DNA of 64,000 nt, taken from contig NZ_CP014315.1 in NCBI RefSeq assembly GCF_001557535.2, forward strand, positions 682,001 through 746,000. The letters are read 5' to 3'. Shown piece after piece: positions 46,990 through 55,522 of the stretch. The notes beneath the pieces are model-generated. The model saw only the letters and a program-made list of their open reading frames with translations. It was not told the origin of the DNA and did no database searches. Each line of letters starts with the position of its first letter. Positions within the stretch are counted from its first letter, which is position 1. Origin of the DNA: Burkholderia sp. PAMC 26561 (GTDB lineage: Bacteria > Pseudomonadota > Gammaproteobacteria > Burkholderiales > Burkholderiaceae). The position numbers and the translations under genes are program-made.

Positions 46990-47714
46990 TGTCGAAGCAT
47001 TCGGAACCTGTGCGCGGCGTGGTGATGTTGTCGGGCGCGTCACGAGGTATTGGCGCCGCCATCGCACAACGTCTCTACGATGACGGCTACACGTTGTCGC
47101 TCGGCGTGCGCGATCCGGCAGGCGTCGCGCCAGCGCTTGCAGCGGACAAGGAAAGGGTATTGATCGAACGCTATGACGCATTCGATCCGCTGTCCCCGGT
47201 CGCGTGGGTCGACGCCACACTCGCGCGCTTCGGGCGCCTCGACGCGCTGATCAACAACGCAGGCATCCTGCTCGAAATCACGCTGGATCGTGGCGACGAC
47301 ACCGCGCTCGACATCATGTGGGAAGTCAACGTCAAGGGTCCGTTCCGCACCATCCGCGCCGCCATGCCCGCGCTCAAGGTAAGCGGAAAAGGCCGTGTGA
47401 TCAACGTGGCATCGACGGACGGCAAGCGGTATCGGCCGACGGATTCGGTGGGTTATGCCATGACCAAGCACGCAGTCATGGCGCTTACGCACGCAGCGCG
47501 TTTCGACGGCTGGGAGAGCGGCGTGCGTGCCACCGCCTTGTGTCCCGGCGCAGTGGATACAGAACTGATTGCGCGGTTTGCGAGCGCGAGTCCCGTGGCG
47601 GACCGGCTGCGCCCGGAAACTGTCGCTGATACGATTGCCTTTCTGCTGACGCTTCCCAACAATGCAACCGTGGCGGAACTCGTCCTGAACACCCGGCTCG
47701 AGTCTTCGCTTTGA
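46989..47714 (+). CDS. SDR-family oxidoreductase (canonical)
   Basis: 241 residues. MLSGASRGIGAAIAQRLYDDG gives the cofactor motif, INNAGI the NNAG motif, and SVGYAMTKHAVMALTHAA the catalytic Tyr-x3-Lys. A dehydrogenase/reductase for a hydroxyl or carbonyl intermediate of the cluster. It starts inside the stop codon of the preceding SDR, so the two may form a coupled pair, one active and one divergent. Confidence 0.88.
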   Translation: MSKHSEPVRGVVMLSGASRGIGAAIAQRLYDDGYTLSLGVRDPAGVAPALAADKERVLIERYDAFDPLSPVAWVDATLARFGRLDALINNAGILLEITLDRGDDTALDIMWEVNVKGPFRTIRAAMPALKVSGKGRVINVASTDGKRYRPTDSVGYAMTKHAVMALTHAARFDGWESGVRATALCPGAVDTELIARFASASPVADRLRPETVADTIAFLLTLPNNATVAELVLNTRLESSL

Positions 47715-47727
47715 GCCGGTATTACGT

Positions 47728-49452
47728 ATGACCGACATGACCCAAACCATTGCAATTCAGTTCGACGGCGAGACGCTGCAGGCGCGGCCCGGCGAAACGC
47801 TGGCGGCGACACTTGTCGCGCATGGCATCCAGGATTTCCGTACGACGGCTTCGGGTCAGCCGCGCGGTGTGTTTTGCGGCATGGGCGTTTGCCAGGACTG
47901 TCTTGTCGAAGTGGATGGCGTGGCGAACCGGCGTGCGTGCATGACCAAGATCGTCAAGCCGATTACCGTGCGGCGCGGCGTGCATGCACGGGCGCTGCCG
48001 GTGCCGGCAAGCCCGGGCGGGTACATCGAAGCGCGTGAGCCGGAAGTGCGCGAGCCCGAATTGCTCGTGATCGGCGCGGGACCGGGCGGGTTGTCGGCAG
48101 CGCTCATGGCGCAGCGCGCCGGCGTGCGCGTGACCGTGCTCGATGAACGCAGCCAGCCCGGCGGCCAGTACTACAAGCAACTGGGTGTATCGGCATCGTC
48201 CGATGGGATTGCGCCGCCCGATGCACAACACCAGCGCGGCGCAGCCTTGATCGATGCTGCGAGCAAGGCGGGCGTCGAGATCATCCGCGATGCGCTGGTA
48301 TGGGGCGCATTCGAACCGAACGAATTCATCGCGACCGTGCGCGGCCGCTCGATCCGGTTCCGGCCGCACGCAAGCGTTGTTGCAACGGGCGCGTATGAGC
48401 GCGGCTGGCAAGTGCCGGGCTGGACGCTGCCCGGCGTCATGACTACCGGCGCTGCCCAGACCCTGTGGCGTACATCGCGGCGATTGCCGGGCAAGCGCGT
48501 GTTGATCGCCGGTAACGGTCCGCTCAACCTGCAGCTCGCGGCCGAACTTGTCAGCGGCGGCGCGACAGTAGCCGCTGTCGTCGAAGCGGCGCGCGCACCC
48601 GGACTCGCGAGCATTGGATCAATCGCCACCATGGCGCTCGCCGCACCCGCGCTCGTGGTCGAAGGACTTGGCTATCAGCGCACGGTGAAGCGTCACGGCG
48701 TGCGCATCATCAACGAGACCGTGATCGAATCGATCGAGAAGACAGCGGGCGGCTTGTCCGTCACGCTGGCGCGCGTCTCGGGCATGCCGGAAGCAACACC
48801 CGCGCAAAAGATCGAGGTCGATGCCGTCTGTCTCGGCTATGGCTTCGAGCCGGCTAACGAACTGCTGCGGGCGCTAGGCTGCGCACACGACTTCGATAAA
48901 CCCCTCCGCCAGCTCATCACACGCCGTGACGATCTGGGCCTGACGAGCATCGCCGGTGTGTACGCGCTCGGCGATTGCACCGGACTCGGCGGCGCGAAAG
49001 CGGCGCTCGCGGAAGGGACGATCGTGGGCGCGGCGGTGGCGGCATCGCAGGGACAGGTGCTCGACGCTTCACTCACAGCCGAGCGGGATCGCGCGATCGT
49101 TGAACTTGCCAGGCAGAGACGCTTCCAGCAAGCGCTCTGGACCGTCTATGCGAGCGCGCTGACGGCGCCCAAAGAACGCTGCGGCGACACGATAATCTGC
49201 CGCTGCGAGGAAGTCACGTTCGGGCAGCTCGATGCCGCGCTCGACGAGGGCCTCAGCACCGTCGGCGCGATCAAGCGCCGTACGCGGATCGGCATGGGAC
49301 GCTGCCAGGGCCGATACTGTGCGCCAGTCCTCGATGACATCGTGTGTGCGCGCTTCGGCCGCGAACGCGACGAGATGTCGGGCTTCGCGCCGCGCGTACC
49401 GGTCAAGCCGGTATCCATAGCCGAACTCGCGGGGCATGGCGGCGAATCATGA
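47728..49452 (+). CDS. HcnA-HcnB-type fusion: ferredoxin, FAD-NAD oxidoreductase and BFD Fe-S domain
   Basis: 574 residues. An N-terminal [2Fe-2S] ferredoxin-like domain (~1-90) contains C-G-M-G-V-C-Q-D-C...C-M. FAD-binding LLVIGAGPGGLSAALMAQRAG begins near 112. The second nucleotide motif is KRVLIAGNGPLNLQLAAEL. The C-terminal BFD-like motif is C-R-C-E-E-V-T ... G-R-C-Q-G-R-Y-C. In HcnABC, D-hydroxyproline and opine dehydrogenases the first two parts are usually separate subunits. It overlaps the HcnC-like gene by four bases, so both subunits of a dehydrogenase complex are made together. Confidence 0.87.
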   Translation: MTDMTQTIAIQFDGETLQARPGETLAATLVAHGIQDFRTTASGQPRGVFCGMGVCQDCLVEVDGVANRRACMTKIVKPITVRRGVHARALPVPASPGGYIEAREPEVREPELLVIGAGPGGLSAALMAQRAGVRVTVLDERSQPGGQYYKQLGVSASSDGIAPPDAQHQRGAALIDAASKAGVEIIRDALVWGAFEPNEFIATVRGRSIRFRPHASVVATGAYERGWQVPGWTLPGVMTTGAAQTLWRTSRRLPGKRVLIAGNGPLNLQLAAELVSGGATVAAVVEAARAPGLASIGSIATMALAAPALVVEGLGYQRTVKRHGVRIINETVIESIEKTAGGLSVTLARVSGMPEATPAQKIEVDAVCLGYGFEPANELLRALGCAHDFDKPLRQLITRRDDLGLTSIAGVYALGDCTGLGGAKAALAEGTIVGAAVAASQGQVLDASLTAERDRAIVELARQRRFQQALWTVYASALTAPKERCGDTIICRCEEVTFGQLDAALDEGLSTVGAIKRRTRIGMGRCQGRYCAPVLDDIVCARFGRERDEMSGFAPRVPVKPVSIAELAGHGGES

Positions 49453-50642
49453 ACGTGTCCAATGCAGGTGCTTTGCCGCGTCGTCAAGTCGATGTGGCAG
49501 TGATCGGCGCGGGCATTGTCGGACTGTGCCTTGCGGGTTTCCTGGCGCAAGCCGGCCGGGATGTCGTCCTGATCGATGCAGGCGGTTCAGCCGCATCAAC
49601 GGCTAACGCCGGCAGCCTTCATGTCCAGATGCAAAGCCGCTTCATGCGTCTTTTTCCGGAGCGGGTGGCGAGCTTCGAACAGCAGTTGCCGCTCTATCCC
49701 AAAGCCGTAGCGTTCTGGCGCGAGTTCGAACGCGCGATAGGCGCCGACTTCGAGATGAAGGTGTCGGGCGGCCTGATGATTGCCGAGACGCCCGAGCAGT
49801 TCGACTTTCTGGTCTCGAAGAGCAGGCGGGAGCGGGAGCTGGGCTTATCGGTGGAGTTGCTCGACCGTAACGAGCTTGGACGGATTGCGCCGTATCTCGG
49901 CGCGAGCGCCTTCGGAGCCGAATTATGCGCCGATGAAGGCAAGCTCAATCCGCTCAAATGCAACGCTCAGGTGAGGGCGTGGGCCGTGCAGATGGGCGTG
50001 ACGATCGTCGACCGGTGCAAGGTCGAACGGCTGCACGCCGACGACCCGGGCTTCACGTTGACCACGCTGCTGGGCATGCTCACAGCAAGACAAGTGGCGG
50101 TTGCGGCTGGCCCGGGTGCTCGCGCGTTGATGGACAGCGTGGGCAGTTTCCTCCCTGTGGAAGCCGAGCCGCTGCATATGAACATCACCGAAGCGGCACC
50201 GCCGTTGATCATGCATCTCGTGCAGCACGCGGAACGATCGATCACGCTGAAGCAATTGTCGACGGGGCAGATCGTGATTGGCGGCGGCTGGCCCGCAAAG
50301 CTTGCTGACGGCGCGGATTTTCCGGTCGTCGATCCGGCCAGCATGATCGGCAATGTGTCGCTTGCCCAGTTCATGGTGCCGGCGCTTGTATCGCTGCAGA
50401 TCATCCGGACCTGGGCCGGCATCAATTCGAAAGTCGATGGACGCGGCGTGCTGGGCGAGATGCCCGGCATACCGGGCCTGCATGCCGCCATCCCGGGGGA
50501 CGCGGGTTACACGCTCGGGCCACTGACAGCGCGCATGGTCGCGGATCTGATCACCGGTCGCGATCCGGGCGTGGACATGACGCCGTATTCACCCATGCGC
50601 CTGCGTCCGGAAACATTGCGCGCTGTCATCGGCGGCGAATAA
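49449..50642 (+). CDS. FAD-dependent DAO-family dehydrogenase, HcnC/D-amino-acid dehydrogenase-like
   Basis: 397 residues. FAD motif VAVIGAGIVGLCLAGFLAQAG, then STANAGSLHVQMQSRF, and the C-terminal IRTWAGINSKVDGRGVLGEMPG with GDAGYTLGPLTARM. It forms the beta subunit of the HcnABC-type complex with the upstream fusion protein. Related complexes oxidise glycine, opines, or D-proline/D-hydroxyproline. The frame is open upstream but the ATGA overlap at 49449 fixes the start. Confidence 0.87.
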   Translation: MNVSNAGALPRRQVDVAVIGAGIVGLCLAGFLAQAGRDVVLIDAGGSAASTANAGSLHVQMQSRFMRLFPERVASFEQQLPLYPKAVAFWREFERAIGADFEMKVSGGLMIAETPEQFDFLVSKSRRERELGLSVELLDRNELGRIAPYLGASAFGAELCADEGKLNPLKCNAQVRAWAVQMGVTIVDRCKVERLHADDPGFTLTTLLGMLTARQVAVAAGPGARALMDSVGSFLPVEAEPLHMNITEAAPPLIMHLVQHAERSITLKQLSTGQIVIGGGWPAKLADGADFPVVDPASMIGNVSLAQFMVPALVSLQIIRTWAGINSKVDGRGVLGEMPGIPGLHAAIPGDAGYTLGPLTARMVADLITGRDPGVDMTPYSPMRLRPETLRAVIGGE

Positions 50643-50672
50643 ACCGTTTTCTCATCGGTGGCTGTGTATTGC

Positions 50673-50699
50673 GCCGCGCGACGGCCTGAGCCGCGCGGC
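50673..50699. terminator. Hairpin between convergent genes, possible bidirectional terminator
   Basis: GCCGCGCG / CGCGCGGC form an 8-base GC stem with an 11-base loop between the HcnC-like gene and the convergent porin gene. There is no long T-run, so termination is only probable. Confidence 0.45.
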
Positions 50700-50712
50700 C
50701 TCGTTCGTTACG

Positions 50713-51843
50713 TCAAAACCGGTGGCGCAATCCAATCCGCACGCTTGTCTGCGTGCTGGTGGTCGACGGCGTGAACAGGAAACCCTGCACCGCGTCCACG
50801 CCCGACGACGCCCGCAGGTAGGAGCCCTGCAGATAGACGTCGGTCCGCTTCGAAAACGCATAGTCGATACCGAGACTGCCTTCGTTGTAGTGGTGACCTT
50901 CGAAGGTGGAATAGAAGTAGCCGGCTGCCGCATTGAACGATGGTGTGACCTGCCACGAAGCGCCTACGTCATACGTGCGCAATGCCGATGTCCGGCCAAA
51001 GCCCTTGAACCAGACATCGGAATACGCAATCCCGTAAGTCACGGTCGACAGGACATAACTCGCGCCCAGGGTAAGCACGCTCTGGCTGTCGATCTCCAGC
51101 GGTGTGGCGGAGAACAGGTCGGTTACCTTGCCGGTTGCCGGATCGCGCGTGGCGGTGGTCTGGCCGAGGAAACTGGATACGCCCATGGAACCGTACGGGT
51201 CAATGGCGTTCGAGCCATTCGGATTGTTCATGCGGAGATAAACCGCACCGGCTGAAAACTGGCCGTGGTTGTATTGGCCGCCAGCCGACCATGCACTCTG
51301 GTCGTGCAGGCTGCCCGCAACGTTGCCGAACGAATACATCGCACCGCCTTGCAGACCATGAAAATCAGCGCTCTTGATCTTGACCACATTGTCCAGACGT
51401 TCCCAGCCCATCCGGTCCAGATCACCCTGGTGCGTGGCGTACCCGCTCGCCCATGCGCTCATTGCATAGTTCGCCGTGTAGTCGTAGACCAGGTCGTACT
51501 GTCGGCCCATCGTGATGGACGCGTAGTTGTTCTGCAATCCTACCCATGCCTGACGTCCGAATTCCCGGCCACCCTGGCGGAACTGTCCATTCAATGCGTC
51601 GAAACCGTTTTCAAGGTCGAAGATGGCCTTCAGGCCGCCGCCAAGATCTTCCGTTCCCTTGATGCCCCAGCGATTTCCCGAGGCAATCGAGTCGTCCATC
51701 TTGATGTTGTGCGCGCCGCCCTCGTTGCTGACGTAAGTGGGACCTACGTCGATCACGCCATACATTGTGACGCTGCTTTGCGCGTGTGCCAAACCCGTTG
51801 CCGCGACGCCAACGAGCGCCGCGATTCGCCTGATAGTTCTCAT
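50713..51843 (-). CDS. Gram-negative trimeric porin (Burkholderia type)
   Basis: 376 residues. A signal peptide (MRTIRRIAALVGVAATGLAHA) is followed by QSSVTMYGVIDVGPTYVSN, the standard opening of Burkholderiaceae porins of the OpcP class. Alternating amphipathic strands run through to a C-terminal VRIGLRHRF with the terminal Phe needed for BAM insertion. The start with a TTG at 51852 is rejected in favour of ATG 51843, which gives the usual signal peptide. It probably provides outer-membrane entry for substrates of the neighbouring catabolic cluster. Confidence 0.94.
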   Translation of the reverse strand: MRTIRRIAALVGVAATGLAHAQSSVTMYGVIDVGPTYVSNEGGAHNIKMDDSIASGNRWGIKGTEDLGGGLKAIFDLENGFDALNGQFRQGGREFGRQAWVGLQNNYASITMGRQYDLVYDYTANYAMSAWASGYATHQGDLDRMGWERLDNVVKIKSADFHGLQGGAMYSFGNVAGSLHDQSAWSAGGQYNHGQFSAGAVYLRMNNPNGSNAIDPYGSMGVSSFLGQTTATRDPATGKVTDLFSATPLEIDSQSVLTLGASYVLSTVTYGIAYSDVWFKGFGRTSALRTYDVGASWQVTPSFNAAAGYFYSTFEGHHYNEGSLGIDYAFSKRTDVYLQGSYLRASSGVDAVQGFLFTPSTTSTQTSVRIGLRHRF

Positions 51844-52021
51844 GCCACTCAACTCCCCTGAATTGATGATGCTGAAAATTCGGAGTACGAATCAGCCATC
51901 TCGCAGCCAATGCAAGATGTCCTCCGGCTCGTGCCTCCTGCTTACGTGGTTTGCACGTCTGGGGTCGTCACGACAGCGCGGTTCCTGGATGAAAAATGGA
52001 GCAGACGCTTTGTGACAAAAC

Positions 52022-52057
52022 GTGCGCCATGCTAACATTCAGGCGCCATGTGAACAA
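52022..52057. promoter_or_regulatory. Candidate regulatory elements with repeated GCGCCATG
   Basis: CGTGCGCCATG and GGCGCCATGTGAACAA lie about 19 bases apart in phase on the helix (nearly two turns). The second matches 13 of 14 bases with CGCCATGTAAACAA upstream of the SDR gene at 59444. Confidence 0.38.
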
Positions 52058-52214
52058 AAATGATTCTGAAATTTCCAGTAAATTAAGGGAAAAAACGGAG
52101 CGGGGAGGCAGGCATCTGTGGCGTAGCTCGGACAAAACTGCCGATCGGTGCGCTTTACCAGGATTTAACGGCATGGTATGAGGTAACTGTACTGCTGAAT
52201 TAACGCGTTAAATT

Positions 52215-52231
52215 GTGCGCATGGCGCGCAC
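52215..52231. promoter_or_regulatory. Candidate operator GTGCGCATGGCGCGCAC
   Basis: A palindromic site 30-46 bases before the start of the second DapA-family gene. It shares GCGCATGGCGC with the element at 61191, next to the IclR regulator gene, and the GTGCGC half with sites at 39313, 58603 and 62757. Confidence 0.45.
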
Positions 52232-52260
52232 GCTTTCAAACGATTTGAATGGAGAAATAC

Positions 52261-53202
52261 GTGAGTAAAGTTTTTCGTGGCAGCTATGGCGTGACCGTGA
52301 CGCCCTTTACAGCCGACGGCAAGTCGATCGATGAAAAAGCGCTCAAGCGTTTCCTGGACTGGCAAATAGAAGCCGGTTCACCCGGCGTGATCATTCTCGG
52401 CACCACTGGGGAGTTCCTGACCATCAGCGACGAAGAGCGCACGCAATATGTAGAGGCGACGGTCAAGCATGTGGCGGGGCGCATGGATGTGCTGGTCGGC
52501 ACCATGAACGCGTCGACACCGAATGCGGTTCGATACACCCGCGAAGCGGAAGCCTTGGGCGTCGACGGATTCATGATCGTCCCGCCTTATTACTACACGC
52601 CGACCGAAGACGAGATATTCGAATACTACAAGGCGATTTCCGAAGCCACGTCGCTGCCGATCATGCTTTACAACAATCCGGTCACGACCAATGTCGACAT
52701 GTCGGCGAAACTCGTTGCGCGCCTGACGAAAGCGTTCGACAACATCCGCTATATCAAGGAAGCGAGCATGGACGTGGGCCGCGTCTACGATGTGATCGAA
52801 GCAACCGATGGCGTGATGAACGTATTCGCCGGCGAGCGCCCGGTCGAGAGTTTCCTGCTTGGCGCGGTGGGTTACGTGAACCCGTACGCGAACTACATTC
52901 CGGAAGCATCGACGCGCCTGTGGGACGCGCTGGTCGCCGGCGAGATGGAGGAAGCGAAGACCATCCAGAAGATGATCGCGAGCTTCGACCGGATCATTGC
53001 AGAGGGGCATCCGACGTATGGGCATCAGTGTTATTCAAAAGCGCTGGCGGCTTCGCAGGGTTATCCGGTAGGCGATGTCCGTCCGCCGCTGACCCCGTTC
53101 TCCGCACTGGGTGACGAAGGCGTGGAGCGGCGTGCGAAGATCGTTGCGATCATCGACGACATCAACGCCTATGTCGCGCAATGCGCGGCGCAAAAAGCCT
53201 GA
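52261..53202 (+). CDS. DapA-family class I aldolase/lyase, second copy
   Basis: About 313 residues. The GTG at 52261 is preferred because GGAGA sits five bases before it; an ATG at 52249 is in frame. Family motifs are LGTTGEFLTI, catalytic Tyr in IMLYNNPVTT and Schiff-base Lys in IRYIKEASMD. The C-terminal helical part is longer than in the first copy and the two are only distantly alike, so they probably catalyse different steps. It is linked to an old-yellow-enzyme and a DAO oxidase, supporting a catabolic aldolase/deaminase role. Confidence 0.88.
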   Translation: MSKVFRGSYGVTVTPFTADGKSIDEKALKRFLDWQIEAGSPGVIILGTTGEFLTISDEERTQYVEATVKHVAGRMDVLVGTMNASTPNAVRYTREAEALGVDGFMIVPPYYYTPTEDEIFEYYKAISEATSLPIMLYNNPVTTNVDMSAKLVARLTKAFDNIRYIKEASMDVGRVYDVIEATDGVMNVFAGERPVESFLLGAVGYVNPYANYIPEASTRLWDALVAGEMEEAKTIQKMIASFDRIIAEGHPTYGHQCYSKALAASQGYPVGDVRPPLTPFSALGDEGVERRAKIVAIIDDINAYVAQCAAQKA

Positions 53203-53209
53203 GCTGCCG

Positions 53210-54349
53210 ATGCACGATATCCGCCTGTTCACGCCGTTCAGCTCGCGCGGCACGACCTTCGTCAATCGTATCGTCGTCTCGCCGATGTGCCAGTACAGCG
53301 CCATTGAAGGACGTGTGAATGCGTGGCATCTCGCGCATCACGCGCGCTTCGCGCTCGGCGGTGTGGGCGGGGCAGTGATCGAAGCCACGGCCGTGGAAAG
53401 GGACGGCCGTATCAGCGAAGGCTGTCTCGGCCTCTGGGACGACAACCAGATCGAGGGTTTCGGGAAAATTGCCACGCTATACAAAGGGCAGGGGATTCCG
53501 GTTGGCGTGCAGCTCGGTCACGCCGGCCGCAAGGGCAGTTCGGCCAGTCCGTGGGATGGAGCCGGGCCGCTCGCCGGCACGTCGCCGCCGCGCGGCTGGC
53601 CGACAGTCGCGCCTTCATCGGTGGCGCACGCGAACGGATGGCCCATACCCGCGGCGCTGGACGAGAAGAGCATCGCGCGCATTGTCGCTTCGTTCGCGGC
53701 CGCTGCCAGGCGCGCTGTGAGCGCTGGGCTGGACTTTGTGGAGGTGCATGGCGCGCATGGCTATTTGCTGCACGAATTTTTGTCGCCGATTGCCAATCTC
53801 AGGACGGACCGCTACGGCGGCAGCTTCGACAATCGCGCGCGTTTCGCGCTCGAAGTTGCTCAAGCGGTCAGGCAAGCGGTGCCGGAGCACATGCCGGTGT
53901 GGTATCGCGCGTCGTGCGTGGATGAAAGCGAAGGCGGCGTCACGCTCGACGAAACCATTGAACTCGCGCGGCGTTTGAAGCGGGCGGGTATCGATCTGAT
54001 CGATTGTTCCGCAGGTGGCATCCGTGGTCCGGTCGCTCGCTCCACACGGCCGGAAGCGCCCGGACACCAGGTCCCTTACGCCGAGCGTATCCGACGTGAA
54101 GCAGAGATGCCGGCCATGGCCGTAGGTCTGATCACCGACCCGCTGCAGGCAGAGAACATCTTGCGCGAAGGGTCCGCCGATCTCGTTGCGATGGCGCGAG
54201 AACTCCTGGCCGACTCGAACTTCGCGTATCGCGCGGCCCGTGCGCTTGGTCATCCTGAGCCGCATACCGTGCTGCCTGACACGTTCGCTTTTTTTCTCGC
54301 GCGGCGTAACATGCATGCATCGAATGCGCACGAACCGGCATCGACCTAG
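53210..54349 (+). CDS. NADH:flavin oxidoreductase, old-yellow-enzyme family (YqjM class)
   Basis: 379 residues, one TIM-barrel domain. Signature motifs of the YqjM/XenA class are VSPMCQYSA, GVQLGHAGRKGS, VHGAHGYLLHEFLSP and RTDRYGGSFDNRARF. Members reduce activated C=C bonds using FMN; larger relatives demethylate N-methylproline or dimethylamine, but those carry an extra Fe-S/FAD part missing here. It starts 7 bases after the DapA-family gene. The frame's upstream extension into that gene is ignored. Confidence 0.9.
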   Translation: MHDIRLFTPFSSRGTTFVNRIVVSPMCQYSAIEGRVNAWHLAHHARFALGGVGGAVIEATAVERDGRISEGCLGLWDDNQIEGFGKIATLYKGQGIPVGVQLGHAGRKGSSASPWDGAGPLAGTSPPRGWPTVAPSSVAHANGWPIPAALDEKSIARIVASFAAAARRAVSAGLDFVEVHGAHGYLLHEFLSPIANLRTDRYGGSFDNRARFALEVAQAVRQAVPEHMPVWYRASCVDESEGGVTLDETIELARRLKRAGIDLIDCSAGGIRGPVARSTRPEAPGHQVPYAERIRREAEMPAMAVGLITDPLQAENILREGSADLVAMARELLADSNFAYRAARALGHPEPHTVLPDTFAFFLARRNMHASNAHEPAST

Positions 54350-54376
54350 CGCTTCCTCAACTTATCTCCCGACCCG

Positions 54377-55513
54377 ATGAACGATGTAATTGTGATCGGC
54401 GGCGGTCTTGCCGGCTGTGCGACCGCCTATTATCTGGCGCGCGACGGTGTCGCCGTCACCGTGCTCGAACGCAGTGAACTGAACACGCAGGCGTCCGGGT
54501 CGAACGCGGGCAGCCTGCACGCACAGATTCCGCACGATCCCTTTGTCAATCGCGGGCCGGAATGGGCGCGCACTTTCGCGCCGACCATCGGGCTGTTGCG
54601 TCGCTCTATCGATGTCTGGCGTGGACTGTCGGAAACACTCGATACGGACCTGGAGGTATCGCTCAAAGGCGGCCTGCTGGTCGCGACCGACGACGCGCAA
54701 ATGAAGGCGATCGCGGCGAAGGCCGGGATCGAGCGCTCGCAAGGGCTCGACGTGCGCCTGCTCGATCGCGCGGATGTCCGGACGCTCGCGCCGTATCTCT
54801 CCAATGCAATAGTCGGCGGCGCGTTTTGTCCCGACGAAGGCAAGGCGAGCCCGCTCGCCGCCACGCTTGCGTATGCCCGCGGCGCGCGAGCGCTTGGCGT
54901 CAGGTTCGAGCGTCATTGCGCGGTGACGGGCATGACCGAAACACGCGATGGCTTCGAGTTATCGACCAGCACAGGCGTTCATCGCGCAAAGCGTGTGGTC
55001 AACGCAGCCGGCGCCGACGCTGGCAGGGTCGCGGCAATGCTCGGCATAGAAATCGATGTGCAGGGTTTCGCGATCCAGGTTGCGGTCACGGAGCGCGTGG
55101 CGCCGTTGATCCCGCATCTGGTTTATTCGGCCGGCGACAAGCTCACGCTGAAACAGAATCAGGCGGGTTCGATCCTGATTGGCGGCGGCTGGCCGGCGCG
55201 CTGGCATAGCCGCGGTCATCCATCCACCGACCCCGACTCGCTCGAACGCAACATGAAGGTGGCGCTTGCCGCCGTGCCTGCGCTCGGTGCGTTGCGGGTG
55301 ATCCGCACCTGGGCGGCGATCGTCAATGGCACGGATGACTGGAAGCCGATCCTGGGCGAAGTGCCGGGCACGCCCGGCTTCTTCATCAACTTCTTCCCGT
55401 GGATGGGCTTCACCGCCGGGCCGGCGGTGGCGCAGATCATCGCGAGTCTGGTGCAGGGCAAGCCCGCACCGCTCGACGTGGATCTCTCGCCGTTCCTGCT
55501 GGCGAGCGTCTGA
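54377..55513 (+). CDS. FAD-dependent DAO-family oxidoreductase
   Basis: 378 residues. VIVIGGGLAGCATAYYLARDG, then QASGSNAGSLHAQIPHDPF, and IRTWAAIVNGTDDWKPILGE with FFPWMGFTAGPAVAQIIASL. Closest in pattern to the HcnC-like protein at 49449 (both carry S-N/T-A-N-A-G-S-L-H near the flavin). It lacks an adjacent HcnB partner, so it may act alone or share the upstream fusion subunit. It is convergent with the amino-acid transporter genes. Confidence 0.86.
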   Translation: MNDVIVIGGGLAGCATAYYLARDGVAVTVLERSELNTQASGSNAGSLHAQIPHDPFVNRGPEWARTFAPTIGLLRRSIDVWRGLSETLDTDLEVSLKGGLLVATDDAQMKAIAAKAGIERSQGLDVRLLDRADVRTLAPYLSNAIVGGAFCPDEGKASPLAATLAYARGARALGVRFERHCAVTGMTETRDGFELSTSTGVHRAKRVVNAAGADAGRVAAMLGIEIDVQGFAIQVAVTERVAPLIPHLVYSAGDKLTLKQNQAGSILIGGGWPARWHSRGHPSTDPDSLERNMKVALAAVPALGALRVIRTWAAIVNGTDDWKPILGEVPGTPGFFINFFPWMGFTAGPAVAQIIASLVQGKPAPLDVDLSPFLLASV

Positions 55514-55522
55514 CAGCGCGAG

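Larger units (their letters stand above)
51844..52260. other. Divergent promoter region between porin and second DapA-family gene
   Basis: 417 bases without a credible gene. It contains a direct repeat of GCGCCATG (52024 and 52043), the element CGCCATGTGAACAA (52044-52057, nearly repeated at 60260-60273) and the palindromic GTGCGC...GCGCAC element at 52215-52231. The 58-61-residue frames here are judged spurious. Confidence 0.5.

Noticed and set aside
53210..54349. N-methylproline/dimethylamine demethylase identity for the old-yellow-enzyme
   Set aside because: Those enzymes have a long C-terminal Fe-S/FAD region (about 650-700 residues); this protein is 379 residues and ends after the barrel.
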